Positions 11,591 to 21,934 of a DNA stretch of 64,000 bases are shown here, piece by piece. A program made the position numbers and the translations under genes. Position 1 is the stretch's first letter. Each line of letters begins with the position of its first letter. Source of the stretch: Tetrapyrgos nigripes (Eukaryota > Basidiomycota > Agaricomycetes > Agaricales > Campanellaceae); assembly GCA_013368315.1 (NCBI GenBank), contig JAACJM010000200.1, positions 91,787-155,786 of the forward strand. Direction: 5' to 3'. Under the pieces are notes generated by a model, which was not told the origin of the DNA, searched no databases, and saw nothing but the letters and a program-made list of their open reading frames with translations.

Positions 11591-13600
11591 AAAAGCAACG
11601 CAAGTACTCACCCGAACAGAAGGCAAATGCCATTGAGGCCAATGGTCATATCTTACTGAAGGCTGAGTCTAGTCAGGTAAGGTCGGCGCGACCAGTCGAA
11701 AAAGCAAAAGCCATGAAGGTGAATAGCTATATCGTCTCGTGAGCTCCATCCAGTCAAGGTAGATAAAGAATCCATCCGAGAGGAAAACCACAGTGTTACG
11801 AAGACGATGGAACGTTTCCGAACAGAAGAAAGATCTAATGGTCAGAGTCGACGACCAGAGATAAGGGAGTCGGGCAAACAACATACTCGGCATCCAATCC
11901 TCAGCTGAAGGGAGACAGTAGACTTGCGTCGACTACTAGTACATACTCTCGTCTCTAATGCCAGTTCTGAGTTGAGTCGAGGCCTCTGTTGGAGTTTTCG
12001 GTTTGCCGCGTCTCAGTATGGCCATGAGACCTTCAGGGATGCTGAGAAGAGATCAATGCAAAGGAGGGAAAAAGAAGTGACGTGAATCTGAATGCACAGA
12101 TGTCGTATCACAAATATGAGGAGAGAAGCAAGAGACGGACGTAGGACCCTTGATTGATGAAACTGATAGGGCTGAAAATTTTGTCCAATGAATCCGATTG
12201 TATGTCTCGAGGGCGCAGACCCTTTCCTTCAGTACATCCCGACCTTTATCTATCCTAAAGAAGAAGAAATCATCCAAGCATGAGGATGACGAACCTTCAA
12301 GGTTAAAATGCACAGGAAACCCGGGAGCTCTACATAGGAACTTGAGAGCCAGCGGCGAGTTGGATAGAAAACTGCCCAAGGAGGTACTATATGACGTTTC
12401 GGACTCATTTTTCTGTCATTGATAGATGATGGAGGTAAGGGAAAACAGTCATCGGAAGATGCCGAGATGGTTCTGACTCGACCAATGCCGTGACTTCTGT
12501 TTGCATCGGCTCTAGGCCCGCTCTGCCTACAGTCTTGTACATGGGACCGTCGTGTTTCTTGGTCAACTAGCTAGTAGGACAAACATCAATCCGCACCAAT
12601 TATTGAGGGAGACAATTTCTTCGCAGTTTCGTCCCGCCCGGAATGTTACTGTATGTAGCTCTCCAAAATTCTCATCAATCATCAGAATGGAAGACCGAGT
12701 CAAATATGGAAGCTGCATTCAAATGGTAGTCCTGTTGTATTAGTAATCCAACCGTCACCAATAAATTTCCAAGCTAGTGGCGAGCACCTTCAGTGCCATA
12801 ACCACCTAGAAATCAGACAACGTCCCCAACGTCCCTCCTTCCAGTCTTTCCTTGCCTTGCCTTTCGTTAACCAGTGAGCTGTCTGCACATCGAACCTTGT
12901 GTGCACTGACTAACTTTTGCGTCGACCAGATCTATCCTCATCGTTTTGCTCTCGCAGCCACTCTGGAGTACACCATGCCCTTTGACGGAATCTTGACTGC
13001 GAATGAGACTACTAGTGAGTCAATCCATGGCAATCTAAACTTAGGTTTTGCTCTTACTTCTCCGATGTAGCTCTCATCATCGTTTTCTGTCTTCTCGCCC
13101 TCGGAGCCCTAGCTTTCGTGGTTCTCTTCTCTATCCACGCTCTAACAACCAAGGACGACATTTTCGGTGACGACGCAGCCGCATTCGAATTTGAAAAGGC
13201 CCGTTTCATTGTAGCTGATCCAAGAAACGAAGCGGCCTACACCAATGTCACCGTGTCTGCCCCACACCCAATGAACGTATCCAACGGTGCAATTGATAGA
13301 GTTGCAGCTACTCGTTGGGACCGAGACGCTGACCAACGTCTCGTCATGATGTTGAAAGATTCCGGATTCATCGTGTGATTTAGAGCTCAGGTAGGTCCAA
13401 CCGCCGTTCACTGTACCAGTGTCTTCTCAGCGCTCATCCTCGCTCCCATTGTAGATACCAGCTGCCTTACACCTCGCAGAGATATCGTCACCTGAAGTAG
13501 CTATGGACATCCATCATGGGCTTGACCTGTAGTACCCTTTCTTCTCTGCCAGTCCTTTTCGTCCTTTTCGTTTCAGTTTGTTTCATACAACAAAAAAATC
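11590..13600. repeat. Second segmental duplication, unit A
   Basis: Direct-orientation similarity to about 14985-16855: the block with AAGTACTCACCCGA near 11608 matches 15011, GAAGGCTGAGTC matches, the CCTTTCCTTCA(G/A)TACATCCCGA block at 12220 matches 15552, and the small membrane-protein genes correspond. Similarity resumes after an inserted element and ends near 14205 (against 16950). Outside the coding exons the two units have many indels, which suggests an older event than the NmrA duplication. Confidence 0.75.
12975..13378 (+). CDS. Small single-pass membrane protein, paralog 1
   Basis: Two exons, 12975-13014 and 13071-13378, with a 56-base intron; 115 aa. The first exon encodes only MPFDGILTANETT plus one base. 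The second begins at the membrane span (residues about 14-36, LIIVFCLLALGALAFVVLFS) and continues with an acidic segment (TKDDIFGDDAAAF), the conserved KARFI(V/A)ADP and AAYTNVTVS blocks, and ends MLKDSGFIV. No family is recognised. The split structure, the phase and 70-80 percent of the residues are shared with the gene at 16292, and the indel between them is a whole codon, so the reading frame is under selection. A tail-oriented plasma or ER membrane protein is the most that can be inferred. Confidence 0.72.
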
Positions 13601-13608
13601 ATACAGTA

Positions 13609-14114
13609 CTACCATTTCGATCAATTCGTCAGGGGTGTGTGACCGTGACCGCGCAAATGAAATAAAATTTTCGTCAATTGATGGTGGGACCTGTGATCTC
13701 CACAAATTTTCTGCCGAAGGCGACGAAAAATTTCCCTTTTTGGGCATAAATCCAGGGGTCACCGCCTGGACAATTTGTCAATGAAATGAAATTAACAGTT
13801 GACTACCTATCACCTTGGGCGGCGTTGGATATTTCCAAAGATCTCTGTGCAAACTTAAATTTCGGATTTTTCAGTGCCATTTTTGCTCTCCCGGGTCTAC
13901 TCCATATGGGACTGATTTGAGGCCGAACAGCCATATGGAGTAGCTCCAGCGCCGAGCATAAATTCGTCATTTATGTTTGCCCAAAAGATCTTTCCAAATA
14001 TGCATTGCCGCCCAAGGTGTATGCTACTTATGAGCATTTGTGACCTGTGACTGGCTCAAAAATTTCATCAAATTTTAGGCCTGTGACCTGTGACCAGACA
14101 AATTGATTGAAATG
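13609..14114. mobile_element. Foldback/MITE-like element with 8-bp target duplication
   Basis: Flanked by ATACAGTA on both sides (13601-13608 and 14115-14122). The unit-B segment near 16858 has a single TACAGTAT and runs on directly, so it represents the empty site. Ends are inverted: CCATTTCGATCAATTCGTC on the left against CATTTCAATCAATTTGTC read from the right. The core (about 13810-14022) is a long palindrome, CACCTTGGGCGGC outward, with a CTCCATATGG...CCATATGGAG centre. No coding capacity. The 8-bp duplication is the size made by hAT-type transposases. Confidence 0.8.
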
Positions 14115-14226
14115 ATACAGTATCATTTCTGGCTACCGGTAGCACATCCAGACAGTCTTTTTTCAACATAGCCTTCACTATCCTTGTTGGTCCACAAAAA
14201 TTGGCATTCCTGAGTGTGGCCGCCAG

Positions 14227-14635
14227 CCCTATAGCATTAACGCCAGACTACTGTACCGGCATGAATGGAAGTTCAGTCATTTTCACTGTGACAAATTTTA
14301 GGTCCAGTTCATCCAGTTCAGTGGCTGATGTGATGTGTGACAGATCAAAAAACTAGTTCATTTTTAAGTCAGTTTTTGGTTCATTTTGGTGTTCAGGCTT
14401 CTCTAAGCCTAAGTATTGTACTCTAAATAGATAGAAAACATATATAATGTGCGGTAGAGCCCAAAAAAATAGCTTTTTCACCTGAAACTTGCCCAAGATT
14501 AGCCTGGTTCACCTTTCGTCACACAGGTTCAGTCGCCAAATCTGAACAGTTCAGACCGCGTTGTGATCTGTGACTGAACTTCCTTTCATGCCGGTACAGT
14601 AATATAGTCTGGTATCAAAGTCATATCATAGGGCG
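14227..14635. mobile_element. Inverted-repeat element next to the foldback element
   Basis: The left arm (14227-14280) and the right arm (about 14570-14635) are reverse complements over CCAGACTA...CTGTACCGGCATGAA.GGAAGTTCAGTCA, beginning CCCTAT at both ends. The interior is AT-rich and non-coding. It lies just beyond the end of the duplicated segment, so no empty site is available and I could not fix a target duplication. Confidence 0.65.
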
Positions 14636-14984
14636 TAGCATTTTGTTATTGCATAATCCTTTCAGGCAGGTCCATGGCATAGCGAGATCACCCTCAAAAT
14701 ACCACAATTCTTTTCCTATGCATTTAAAAGGCCTCAAAGATCACATCTACAAATTTTGATCAAGAACAACGGAGTTTTAGTGCCACTAGCAATGGACGAG
14801 AAAATTGCAGCCAAATCTTGTCGCGGAAGTGGCTGTGCTTGCCGCGGAAATGGAGCTCGTTCTAGTTCGTTTTTCTTCGCGATCTTTGGGATGCAGCACG
14901 GTAGATAGTCATAGAGTAGGTGTATGAAATAAAACATGTATAGTGTGTATCGTCAGTCTGGTTTCACGAGACTAGTAGACATAG

Positions 14985-16855
14985 TAAGGATGATCAAAAA
15001 CAATGCAAGTACTACTCACCCGAATGCAAATACCGTTGAGGCCAATAACCGTATCGTACTGAAGGCTGAGTCAGTTAAGGTCCAAGTCAGCGCCGCCAAT
15101 CGAAAAAGCAAAAGCCATGAAGGTGAATAGCCATATCGTCTTGTGAGCTCCGACCAGTCAAAGCCGCTGGTAGTCTAGATGAAAACTCCATCCGAGAGGA
15201 AAACTACGGTGTTAGGAAGGCAATGGGAACGTTTTCGACTTGAGAAGACAACGGAGGAGACAGCAGACTTACGTCGACTGATACTCTTATCTCCGCTCTA
15301 GTATTGCCACAAGACCTCCAGGGATGCTAAGAACAGGAGATCAATGCAAGGGAGGGGGGAAAGAAGAGAAGAAGAGAAGAACAAGAAGAAAGTGACGTGA
15401 ATCCGAATGCATAGGCGAATCACAAATATGAGAGAAGCAAGGAAGGACGTAGCTGAGCTGAGCGATTGATTGATGAAACAGAGTAATGCAGGATGATGAT
15501 AGGGCTGGCGGCTGAAATTTGGCCACTGAATCTGATTATAGGACCCGCAGACCCTTTCCTTCAATACATCCCGATCCTTGTCGATCTATCCTAAAGAAGA
15601 AAAATCATCCAAGCACGAGGATGACGATCTTCAAAGTTAAAATGCCCAAGAAAATCGGAGATCTACATAGAAACTTGAGATCTTGAGAGCCGGTGGAGAA
15701 AAATAAATGCCTAAGTGAGGGTATTTCTGTCCGTGAGGATGGAAAGAATAGTCATCGGAAGATGACGAGATGGTTCTGACTCGACCAACGCCGTTTCGGC
15801 GGCCGTGTCAACCAAAAACTTCTCAATGCATCTCTATGCCCGCTCTGCTTACAGTATTTTACATAGGACCGTGTCGTGCGCTTTCTTGAGCTAGCCAGCA
15901 GGACAGCCAAGAATCATTGAGAAAGAGACAATTGCTTGTGCAATTGAATGTAGTACGGTCTGCGAGAGGAGGACTGGAATGTTGCTGGATGTGGGAGAGC
16001 TCATGATTTTTCATTCTCATGTCGATCATCAGAAGTGATGGAAGCTGTATTGAGATCCCTTTGTATATAAATTTCCGAGCGAGTAGCGAGCATCCTTAAA
16101 TACTCCTCCTCCTCCTCCTCAGTGCCATAACCACCCAAAAATCAGACAACGTCTCCAAAGTCCCTCCTTCCGGTCCTTGCTTGCCCTTTGTTAATCGGTG
16201 AGTTGTCTGCACATCGAGCCTTATATGCACTGACTCGACCAAATTTATCCTCATCCTTTTACTCTCGCAGCCACTCTGAAGTACTTGCACGATGATCTTC
16301 GACGGAATTTTGACTGCGAATGAGAATACTGGTGAGTCAATCCATGTCTATCCAGACTTAGGATTTAACTTCAAGTTACTTCTCCGATGTAGTTCTCATC
16401 ATCGCTTTCTGTGTTCTCGCTTTCGGAGCCTTAGCTTTCATGGGTCTTTTCGTCCTCTACACTCAGACTACCAACGATGATGTTTTTGGTGACGACACAA
16501 TCGCATTCGGATATGTAAAGGCCCGTTTCATTGCAGCTGATCCAGGAAACGAAGCGGCCTACACCAATGTCACTGTGTCTACGCCACGTCCAATGAACTT
16601 ATCCAGCGCAATGGATAGACTTTCAGCTACTCGTTGCGACCGAGACGCTGACCAACGTCTCTTCGAGGCGTTGAAAGATTCTGGGTTCATCGCGTGATTT
16701 ATAGCTTAGGTGGGTTCTTGAATCGGTCATTGTACTGGGGTCTTCAATCCAGCGCTCATCCTCGCTCCCATTGAAGGTTCCAGCTGCTTCACATCTCCTA
16801 ATACCTTCCTTTCTGCCAGTCCTTTTCGTTTCGATTTCTACGATACAACAAAAAA
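14985..16855. repeat. Second segmental duplication, unit B
   Basis: Counterpart of 11590-13600. It includes the paralogous small membrane-protein gene and the uninterrupted version of the region into which the 13609-14114 element inserted. A CCT/CTC trinucleotide run lies at 16100-16120. The sequence between 14640 and 14985, left of this unit, has nothing recognisable. Confidence 0.75.
16292..16697 (+). CDS. Small single-pass membrane protein, paralog 2
   Basis: Two exons, 16292-16331 and 16393-16697, with a 61-base intron; 114 aa. The starting peptide MIFDGILTANENT matches MPFDGILTANETT of paralog 1. The membrane span (LIIAFCVLAFGALAFMGLFVL) follows at residues 15-36, then DDVFGDD, KARFIAADPGNEAAYTNVTVS and a C-terminal LKDSGFIA. 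The DNA between the two copies is much less conserved than the exons. An alternative start inside the ORF would lose the N-terminal exon, which is conserved in both copies, so the spliced model is preferred. Function unknown. Confidence 0.72.
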
Positions 16856-16959
16856 TTGTACAGTATCGTTTTGGCTACTGGTAGCACATCCGTCCAGTCC
16901 TTTTTTGCAATATAGCCTTCAATACGCTTGTTGGTCCACAAACAATTGGCATTGATAGG

Positions 16960-17430
16960 CGTGCGGATATGAGTCTATTCAGAATGAAAGGTAAGATCAG
17001 ACAATGGCCGAAGAGAGTGAAGTGGCCAATCATACTTTAAACGTCCATCTATAACATAAGTCTTCTTCGCTGACGAGGAAAGTGTCCTCCGTAAACAGCA
17101 TGCGTGCAAGGGTTAATTTCTATGAAGGACTTCTCAGATATGTTTTACGAATTGGAGGGACAAACAAAGAGAGCATGAAACTGAAGATGAGTTCTACCAG
17201 CTTTAGGACCTAGCTGACCTACCTGTAGTGCCGCCTGAAAGCTATATGCCTACTTACTAGGGTGCCCGTAGACTCGGCTCTAGGCCAGCTATTGGCAATC
17301 GGTAAGATAGGTCACGTGGATGCCCCTATTTGGGTTTGGACGCCGGTAGGACCGGCCCAGTATAGCTGGTCTGCCCGGTTCTGGCTGCATCTGATATTTC
17401 CTATCGATTTCGCTCAAATCGCCTTATAGC
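16960..17430. other. Intergenic, nothing recognised
   Basis: No gene, RNA or repeat that I can support. The end of the segmental duplication lies just to the left. Confidence 0.3.
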
Positions 17431-17710
17431 ACCTTGAGTTCTCCACAGACCCTCAAGGTTATTATACCAAAATGTAAAGTTTTCAAAGGGCTTTCAGACG
17501 CCCCCTCAACCGTCCCAATCGGCGACCATTTGCCTGACATATAGGTGCAGGGGTGTTTTTTGGCCTATCTGGGGAACTGGGTTTATCAACAAGCCCAGGG
17601 AACCTCGAGTTCTCCACTGATCCCCAAGGTTAGTATGCGGAAATGTAAGGTTTTTGAAGGGCTTTCAGACGCCCCCTCAGCCGTCCAAATTGGCGACCAT
17701 TTGCCTGACG
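17431..17710. repeat. Direct repeat of about 110 bp, two copies
   Basis: Copy 1 at about 17431-17540 and copy 2 at about 17599-17710 share GAGTTCTCCAC, GAAGGGCTTTCAGACGCCCC (one change) and GGCGACCATTTGCCTGAC, offset about 169 bases. They diverge at scattered points. The GGGC...GCCCC portion is partly self-complementary. Not coding in any consistent frame. Confidence 0.7.
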
Positions 17711-17814
17711 CCTGGAACCGAATTACAGCGAAGATATCAAACGGGCTTTTGCCAGGCTGCAAAGCGCCTTCTTGGACACACATCCGGAGCAGGCGGAGTG
17801 GTTGGGAGATCATG

Positions 17815-18923
17815 CACAGCGGGGCGCGGAGCATATTTGTCAGCCATTTTTGTGCATTCTTAAATGACGGATAGTTCACATGATTTTGGGTGAGATAAAA
17901 TCCGTCGTATTTACTGCTAAAAAACCGGGTCGCAAAATTGCATGCCCTTCTTTTTGGTCATCCTGCTCATTAGTATTTATTTGATTCCCATTGTTGCTGT
18001 TTCAGGGCATTGGGCTTTACCTAGTACTTACCCCTCTTCCATACCTCCAACCCCCCCATCTACTTCAACTTTTATACGTTCTAAATTTTGATTTCTTCCT
18101 CTCCATAGAATTTCCTTCACCCTCCCTTCCCTCGCCTATTTTTACCCTCCCTCCCTTCCCTATTTTCCTCCTTAGGCTCCATAGCGCTTATCCTCATCCT
18201 AATGTCACTTCTTTTTTCGGGCGGCTCCAATTTGGGGTCGCCGCGTTTTGCCTATTCATCTTTTCTCCTTCATGCCCGTCGACTCGCGTACGAAGACGGA
18301 GCAATTAGTGCTAAAAAACCGGGTCGCAAAAGCTCAAATTATGCGCTTAAGCTTTTCCGTGCTAAACTTTTTATTCATTCGTGACCAAAAAAGGGAAGTA
18401 AATAGTATTCGAGTTTTGATTTGTAAGAAAATGCGCAAAAGGTATGATCAATATTTGTGTGTCGGATTCCGGCGAGTAAAATGAATTCACTGGGGCATTG
18501 AAAAACACGAACTTAAATTACCGATTTTTCTCAACAGCCGGGCATACTCCATATGGAATATCAGCCTCAAATCGGTGCTATATGGAGTAGGTCCGGTGCC
18601 GAGCAAAAATCCGTCATTTAAGTTTAGATTTTTCCCTGCAGTGCTTTTTCCTTTTACTCGCCGGAATCCGGCACACAAATAGTGATCATACCTTTTTCGC
18701 ATTTTCTCACAAATCAGAATTCGAGTACTATTTGCTTCCCTTTTTTGGTCATGAATGAATAAAAAGTTTAGCATGGAAAAACTTGAGCGCATAATTTGAG
18801 CTTTTGTGACCCCTTTTTTGGCAGCTAATACAATCAATTTTATCTCACCCAAAATCGTGTGAACTATCCGTCATTTAAGAGTGCACAAAAATGGCTGGCA
18901 AATATGCTCCGCGCCCCGCTGTG
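17815..18923. mobile_element. Large foldback palindrome of about 1.1 kb
   Basis: Outer arms: 17815-17905 and 18833-18923 are reverse complements with about 95 percent identity (CACAGCGGGGCGCGGAGCAT outward). The inner arms (18310-18500 and 18640-18830) continue the same palindrome to a centre near 18570 with TACTCCATATGG...TATGGAGTA. The left arm is interrupted by about 370 bases (17938-18308) bounded by a 23-base direct repeat. GGGAGATCATG occurs on the left flank at 17804-17814 and at 18943-18953. Open frames on the two strands are mirror images of the arms, not genes. The core is related to the palindrome in the 13609-14114 element. Confidence 0.8.
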
Positions 18924-19063
18924 ATGGGAGGAACAAAGGAGTGGGAGATCATGATGGGGATGGATCGAATCTTTATTCCATCTTTATTCATAAAAGCGTT
19001 GATTCTTTTGTGAATAATAGCCCAGCTGCGTACCATTCTGGAGGAGACTCGAGTGGATCATAT

Positions 19064-19894
19064 CTAAGGGAATTCCAAGAGAAGATTGCAAGAACAAGTC
19101 GCATTCATGGTGGTCTTTCGACGACTTATTTTCTTCGTAGAGAGTAGTATCACCAAGCCATCATGAAGGTACCGTTTAATATCCATATAGGCCAAATGAT
19201 TGTCGTCTAGAAATGTGCGATTGAGGATCTTGAAGAAACGAGCTGGATTGATGAAATCCCGAATGGCAGGTTCCGGACGACTGGCAATAAGGAAACGAAG
19301 AGGGAATATCGGATGGGAGTGGATGGGTTTGAGTTGGATATGCCCGTAATGATTTTCAACACGAACACCTGGGATTCGGCACCATGCACTCATCGAGTCC
19401 ATCGATGATGATGAGTGTGGGCAGTTGTCGCCAGGAAGGGAGAGATTGCAGTGGTTTTACAATTAACTCATGATACTGAACCTCCAGTGTTGCTGAAAAG
19501 AGGCCAGGTTGTGTTTGAATCGCTTGGTTGATCGCCGCTCGCAACGTCGAGTCGCCACAGGTCGTCGCCAGACAGTATGCAATGGTAAGGAAGAGGTATG
19601 TTGGATTGTTTCGGTTGAAGTCTCCCCGTGAAAAGAAGAAACTCGCAGTCAAATGCCTTCTCTCACCAGAACAGTCGTATCTCTGACACAGTGTCTGAGC
19701 GACGGCGGATTTCCCTGCCCCTGCTTGCCCGTAAGACCAATGCACCTTGACCTCCTCAAGCTTTCGGAGGTTACGAGAAGTATGGGTGGGGATAAGCTCC
19801 ACATTAAAGAGAACATAGATCGCATAGGATATGGAGTAATAAGCCCCCTCCCCCTAGAGCTTGCATAGTTCACATACCAGGACAAGCTGTCCAA
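19064..19894 (-). pseudogene. NACHT-domain (STAND P-loop NTPase) gene remnant
   Basis: On the minus strand the translation has a Walker A segment GQAGAGKSAVAQTL (about 19720), ASFFFSRGD, a Walker B segment LIIIDGLDEC (about 19400), and in another frame PLRFLIASRPEPAIRDF, the sensor-like region that follows in fungal NACHT proteins. At least two frame changes separate these blocks (near 19390 and 19310), and no upstream N-terminal domain or downstream ankyrin/WD/TPR repeats are present. Intact members are NLR-like signalling ATPases acting in non-self recognition and programmed cell death. Short introns cannot explain all the breaks, so I call it a pseudogene fragment. Confidence 0.8.
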
Positions 19895-20971
19895 AAATCC
19901 TGAAATCCGATGTCAAGTCATCGATGCTCTCTACTATCCTCAAACCTTAGGTCCCTACCCAAAGCCAAAACATGCGACGTATACTTCAAAAACACGAATA
20001 CGTAAGGGGAGAGGAGGGGAAACTGACGAAGGAGAAGTAGAGATGCGTAGGATATCATGATGGACGATAGGAGGGAAAGGCACTGTGGGACGACCTCGTA
20101 CGAGTTTCATTTCTTGCCGATCACTATTGCATCCACTTGAGAACCGAATCGCGTCCATGCCCTCAAAGTTCAAATCCGAGTCAAGTCCTCCACAAATCAT
20201 CCGTCAACCTGGACTTAGTTGGCATAATTCGCTACATCATATGGCATGCTCTAGATGCAATGGATCATTTTGAACCTTCATTTCATCTATCACACACGCC
20301 ACACCCGCTATCCATCACATCCATCGATACTATCCTCAAAATAAGGCCCCCATCACAAAGTGAAGAAGTTTTTATGAGGCTCTTTAGGCTTCCGCGTGTG
20401 ATTATGCAATTTGGATAAGTATACGATTTTCTCGACTAACGCCGGCTCGGAGGGAGGAGGAGCCTATTACCCGGGCTGGGATCAAAAAATCGATAGAAGC
20501 CGGTACCGAACACTTGACAGCGCGCCTTGCCACTCACTCCTCTTTCTTTGGGCCTCGTCATTGCCACACGCAGTGGTAGCCCACATCTCTTTCATGCGGT
20601 TGCTGACTCCTGAGTCTAACTACGTTTGAAATGCATCCTTGTTGCTTAGGTTACAGCTGATATCTAACACTGGACGATGTACTCCCTACTAAGTAGTTCT
20701 AAATAAGTTCTGACAAGCATTGATGCAAGTAAAGTTAGAATTTATTCACCCTGGGGGTCGCACGTCGCTTCAGAGATACATACTTATGAGTCTTTCTCCC
20801 CAAAGCTGATCAAACCCATCCACAACACCCTCGACTCGTAGCTTCTTTCTTCTCCTATACTACATGTCCTAGAGGTGGGCAACCCCTTTCAATGTCCATT
20901 TTCTTGCCATTATAATTCTCCAATTTGCAGGCATAACTCTAACTCAATCTACAACTTGAAGCGTCCCAAAA
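19895..20971 (+). other. Region with a conserved peptide fragment, otherwise unassigned
   Basis: At about 20452-20500 the plus strand encodes GGGAYYPGWDQKIDR, the counterpart of the peptide at about 7036-7080. Neither occurrence starts with an in-frame ATG nearby. Sequence from 19895 to 20400 may include leftover 5' sequence of the NACHT remnant, but I see no motif. From 20640 to 20971 is the upstream region of the small secreted peptide gene. Confidence 0.3.
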
Positions 20972-21243
20972 ATGCAAATTTACAACGCCACTTCGACTCT
21001 CGCCTTCCTCATCATGGCCATGGTATTGGTCATCAACAGCGGACCCGGTATTGCTGTTAGCGCTGCACCAATTCCAGACCCAGACCCAAACACAATACAT
21101 CGTAAGTTTTGAGTTCTAAATAACTCTTACTTCTTGAATGTCCGATAACTTGAACTTACAATACTTATTTTCCAGCTGGCCACAGCGGCCACAGCGGCCA
21201 TTATTCATGTCCGAAATATCATCCATCCTGCGATGATTGTTAA
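20972..21243 (+). CDS. Small secreted cysteine-containing peptide
   Basis: Two exons, 20972-21101 and 21176-21243, with a 74-base intron (GTAAGT donor, TTTTCCAG acceptor); 65 aa. A hydrophobic N-terminus (TSTLAFLIMAMVLVINS, residues 7-23) is a signal peptide with likely cleavage near the AVSAAP region (residues 28-33). The mature part has PDPDP, then a GHSGHSGH repeat, and ends C-x6-C-x2-C with terminal Asp-Asp-Cys. The three cysteines are at 55, 62 and 65. Histidines and cysteines at the C-terminus could bind metal, which is speculation. No similarity to a known family is recognised; it fits the class of fungal small secreted proteins, some of which are effectors or signals. The clean splice and signal peptide make a real gene likely. 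Confidence 0.65.
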
Positions 21244-21341
21244 ATTGCCTATGAGTGCTTTATACTGTTTGTGGCGGTCAGAGACGACGGAACGTGGATC
21301 GAATGGCGAGGTACAGCCGCATTTGGTTCAAGGTATTGGGC

Positions 21342-21926
21342 TAGTGTTGTAACGGTTCGACTACGGCTGGCTCCGGCTCGGCTCCAAACGGCTCCTTATG
21401 TAAATGGCTCGGCTCGGCTTTTAGATCCGGCTAGTCACGACTCGCGTCGCTAAAATTCCGTGAAAACCACTTCCCTTCTAGATATGTAGATAGGAATGTA
21501 GGAGTGAGACCTTAGAAGTCATATTGACACTCCAGGAGTGAAATCGAGCTTCTAGATATGGTATGCGCGCTCTGAACCAAGAGATACATCATTTCCCTTA
21601 ATATTGTGCTAAAATTAGAAATTAAATTACCGTGAGAACTTATCAAATTAAGGCACAACGACTTTTTTGAGTTACGGTCTCATGGTCTTTCTTGCTCAAA
21701 GTACACCGAACTTGCTCCAAAGACACTCCCTGATGTCAGCTACTGAGACAGTACACTTTTGGTTAATTTATGGTGTTGCTAGAGGGCAGTCTCTCTGAGG
21801 GAATTTGACCCGGCTTTTACGACTCGAGCCAGAGTCGGTCGAGAGCCACCTGGAGCCGAGCCGCGGCTCAAAAACTGGCTCGGCTCAGCAGGTCGCTGGA
21901 GCTGAGCCGGACCGTTTACAACACTA
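21342..21926. mobile_element. hAT-like MITE, 585 bp, with 8-bp target duplication
   Basis: Flanked by a perfect TATTGGGC duplication (21334-21341 and 21927-21934). The termini are inverted: TAGTGTTGTAACGGTTCG on the left, and TAGTGTTGTAAACGGTCCG read from the right end. Sub-terminal regions at both ends are packed with GGCTC/GAGCC words (CGGCTCGGCTC), possible transposase-binding repeats. The AT-richer middle has no open frame of note, so it is non-autonomous. The TAGTGTTG end and the 8-bp duplication both fit the hAT superfamily. Confidence 0.88.
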
Positions 21927-21934
21927 TATTGGGC

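Noticed and set aside
11278..11893. F-box/LRR gene on the minus strand
   Set aside because: Leucine-rich look only; no F-box signature, frames cannot be joined by credible introns.
18202..18852. Similar frames on opposite strands (AQIMR.SFS.LNFLFI)
   Set aside because: They are the two arms of the foldback read on opposite strands, not paralogous genes.
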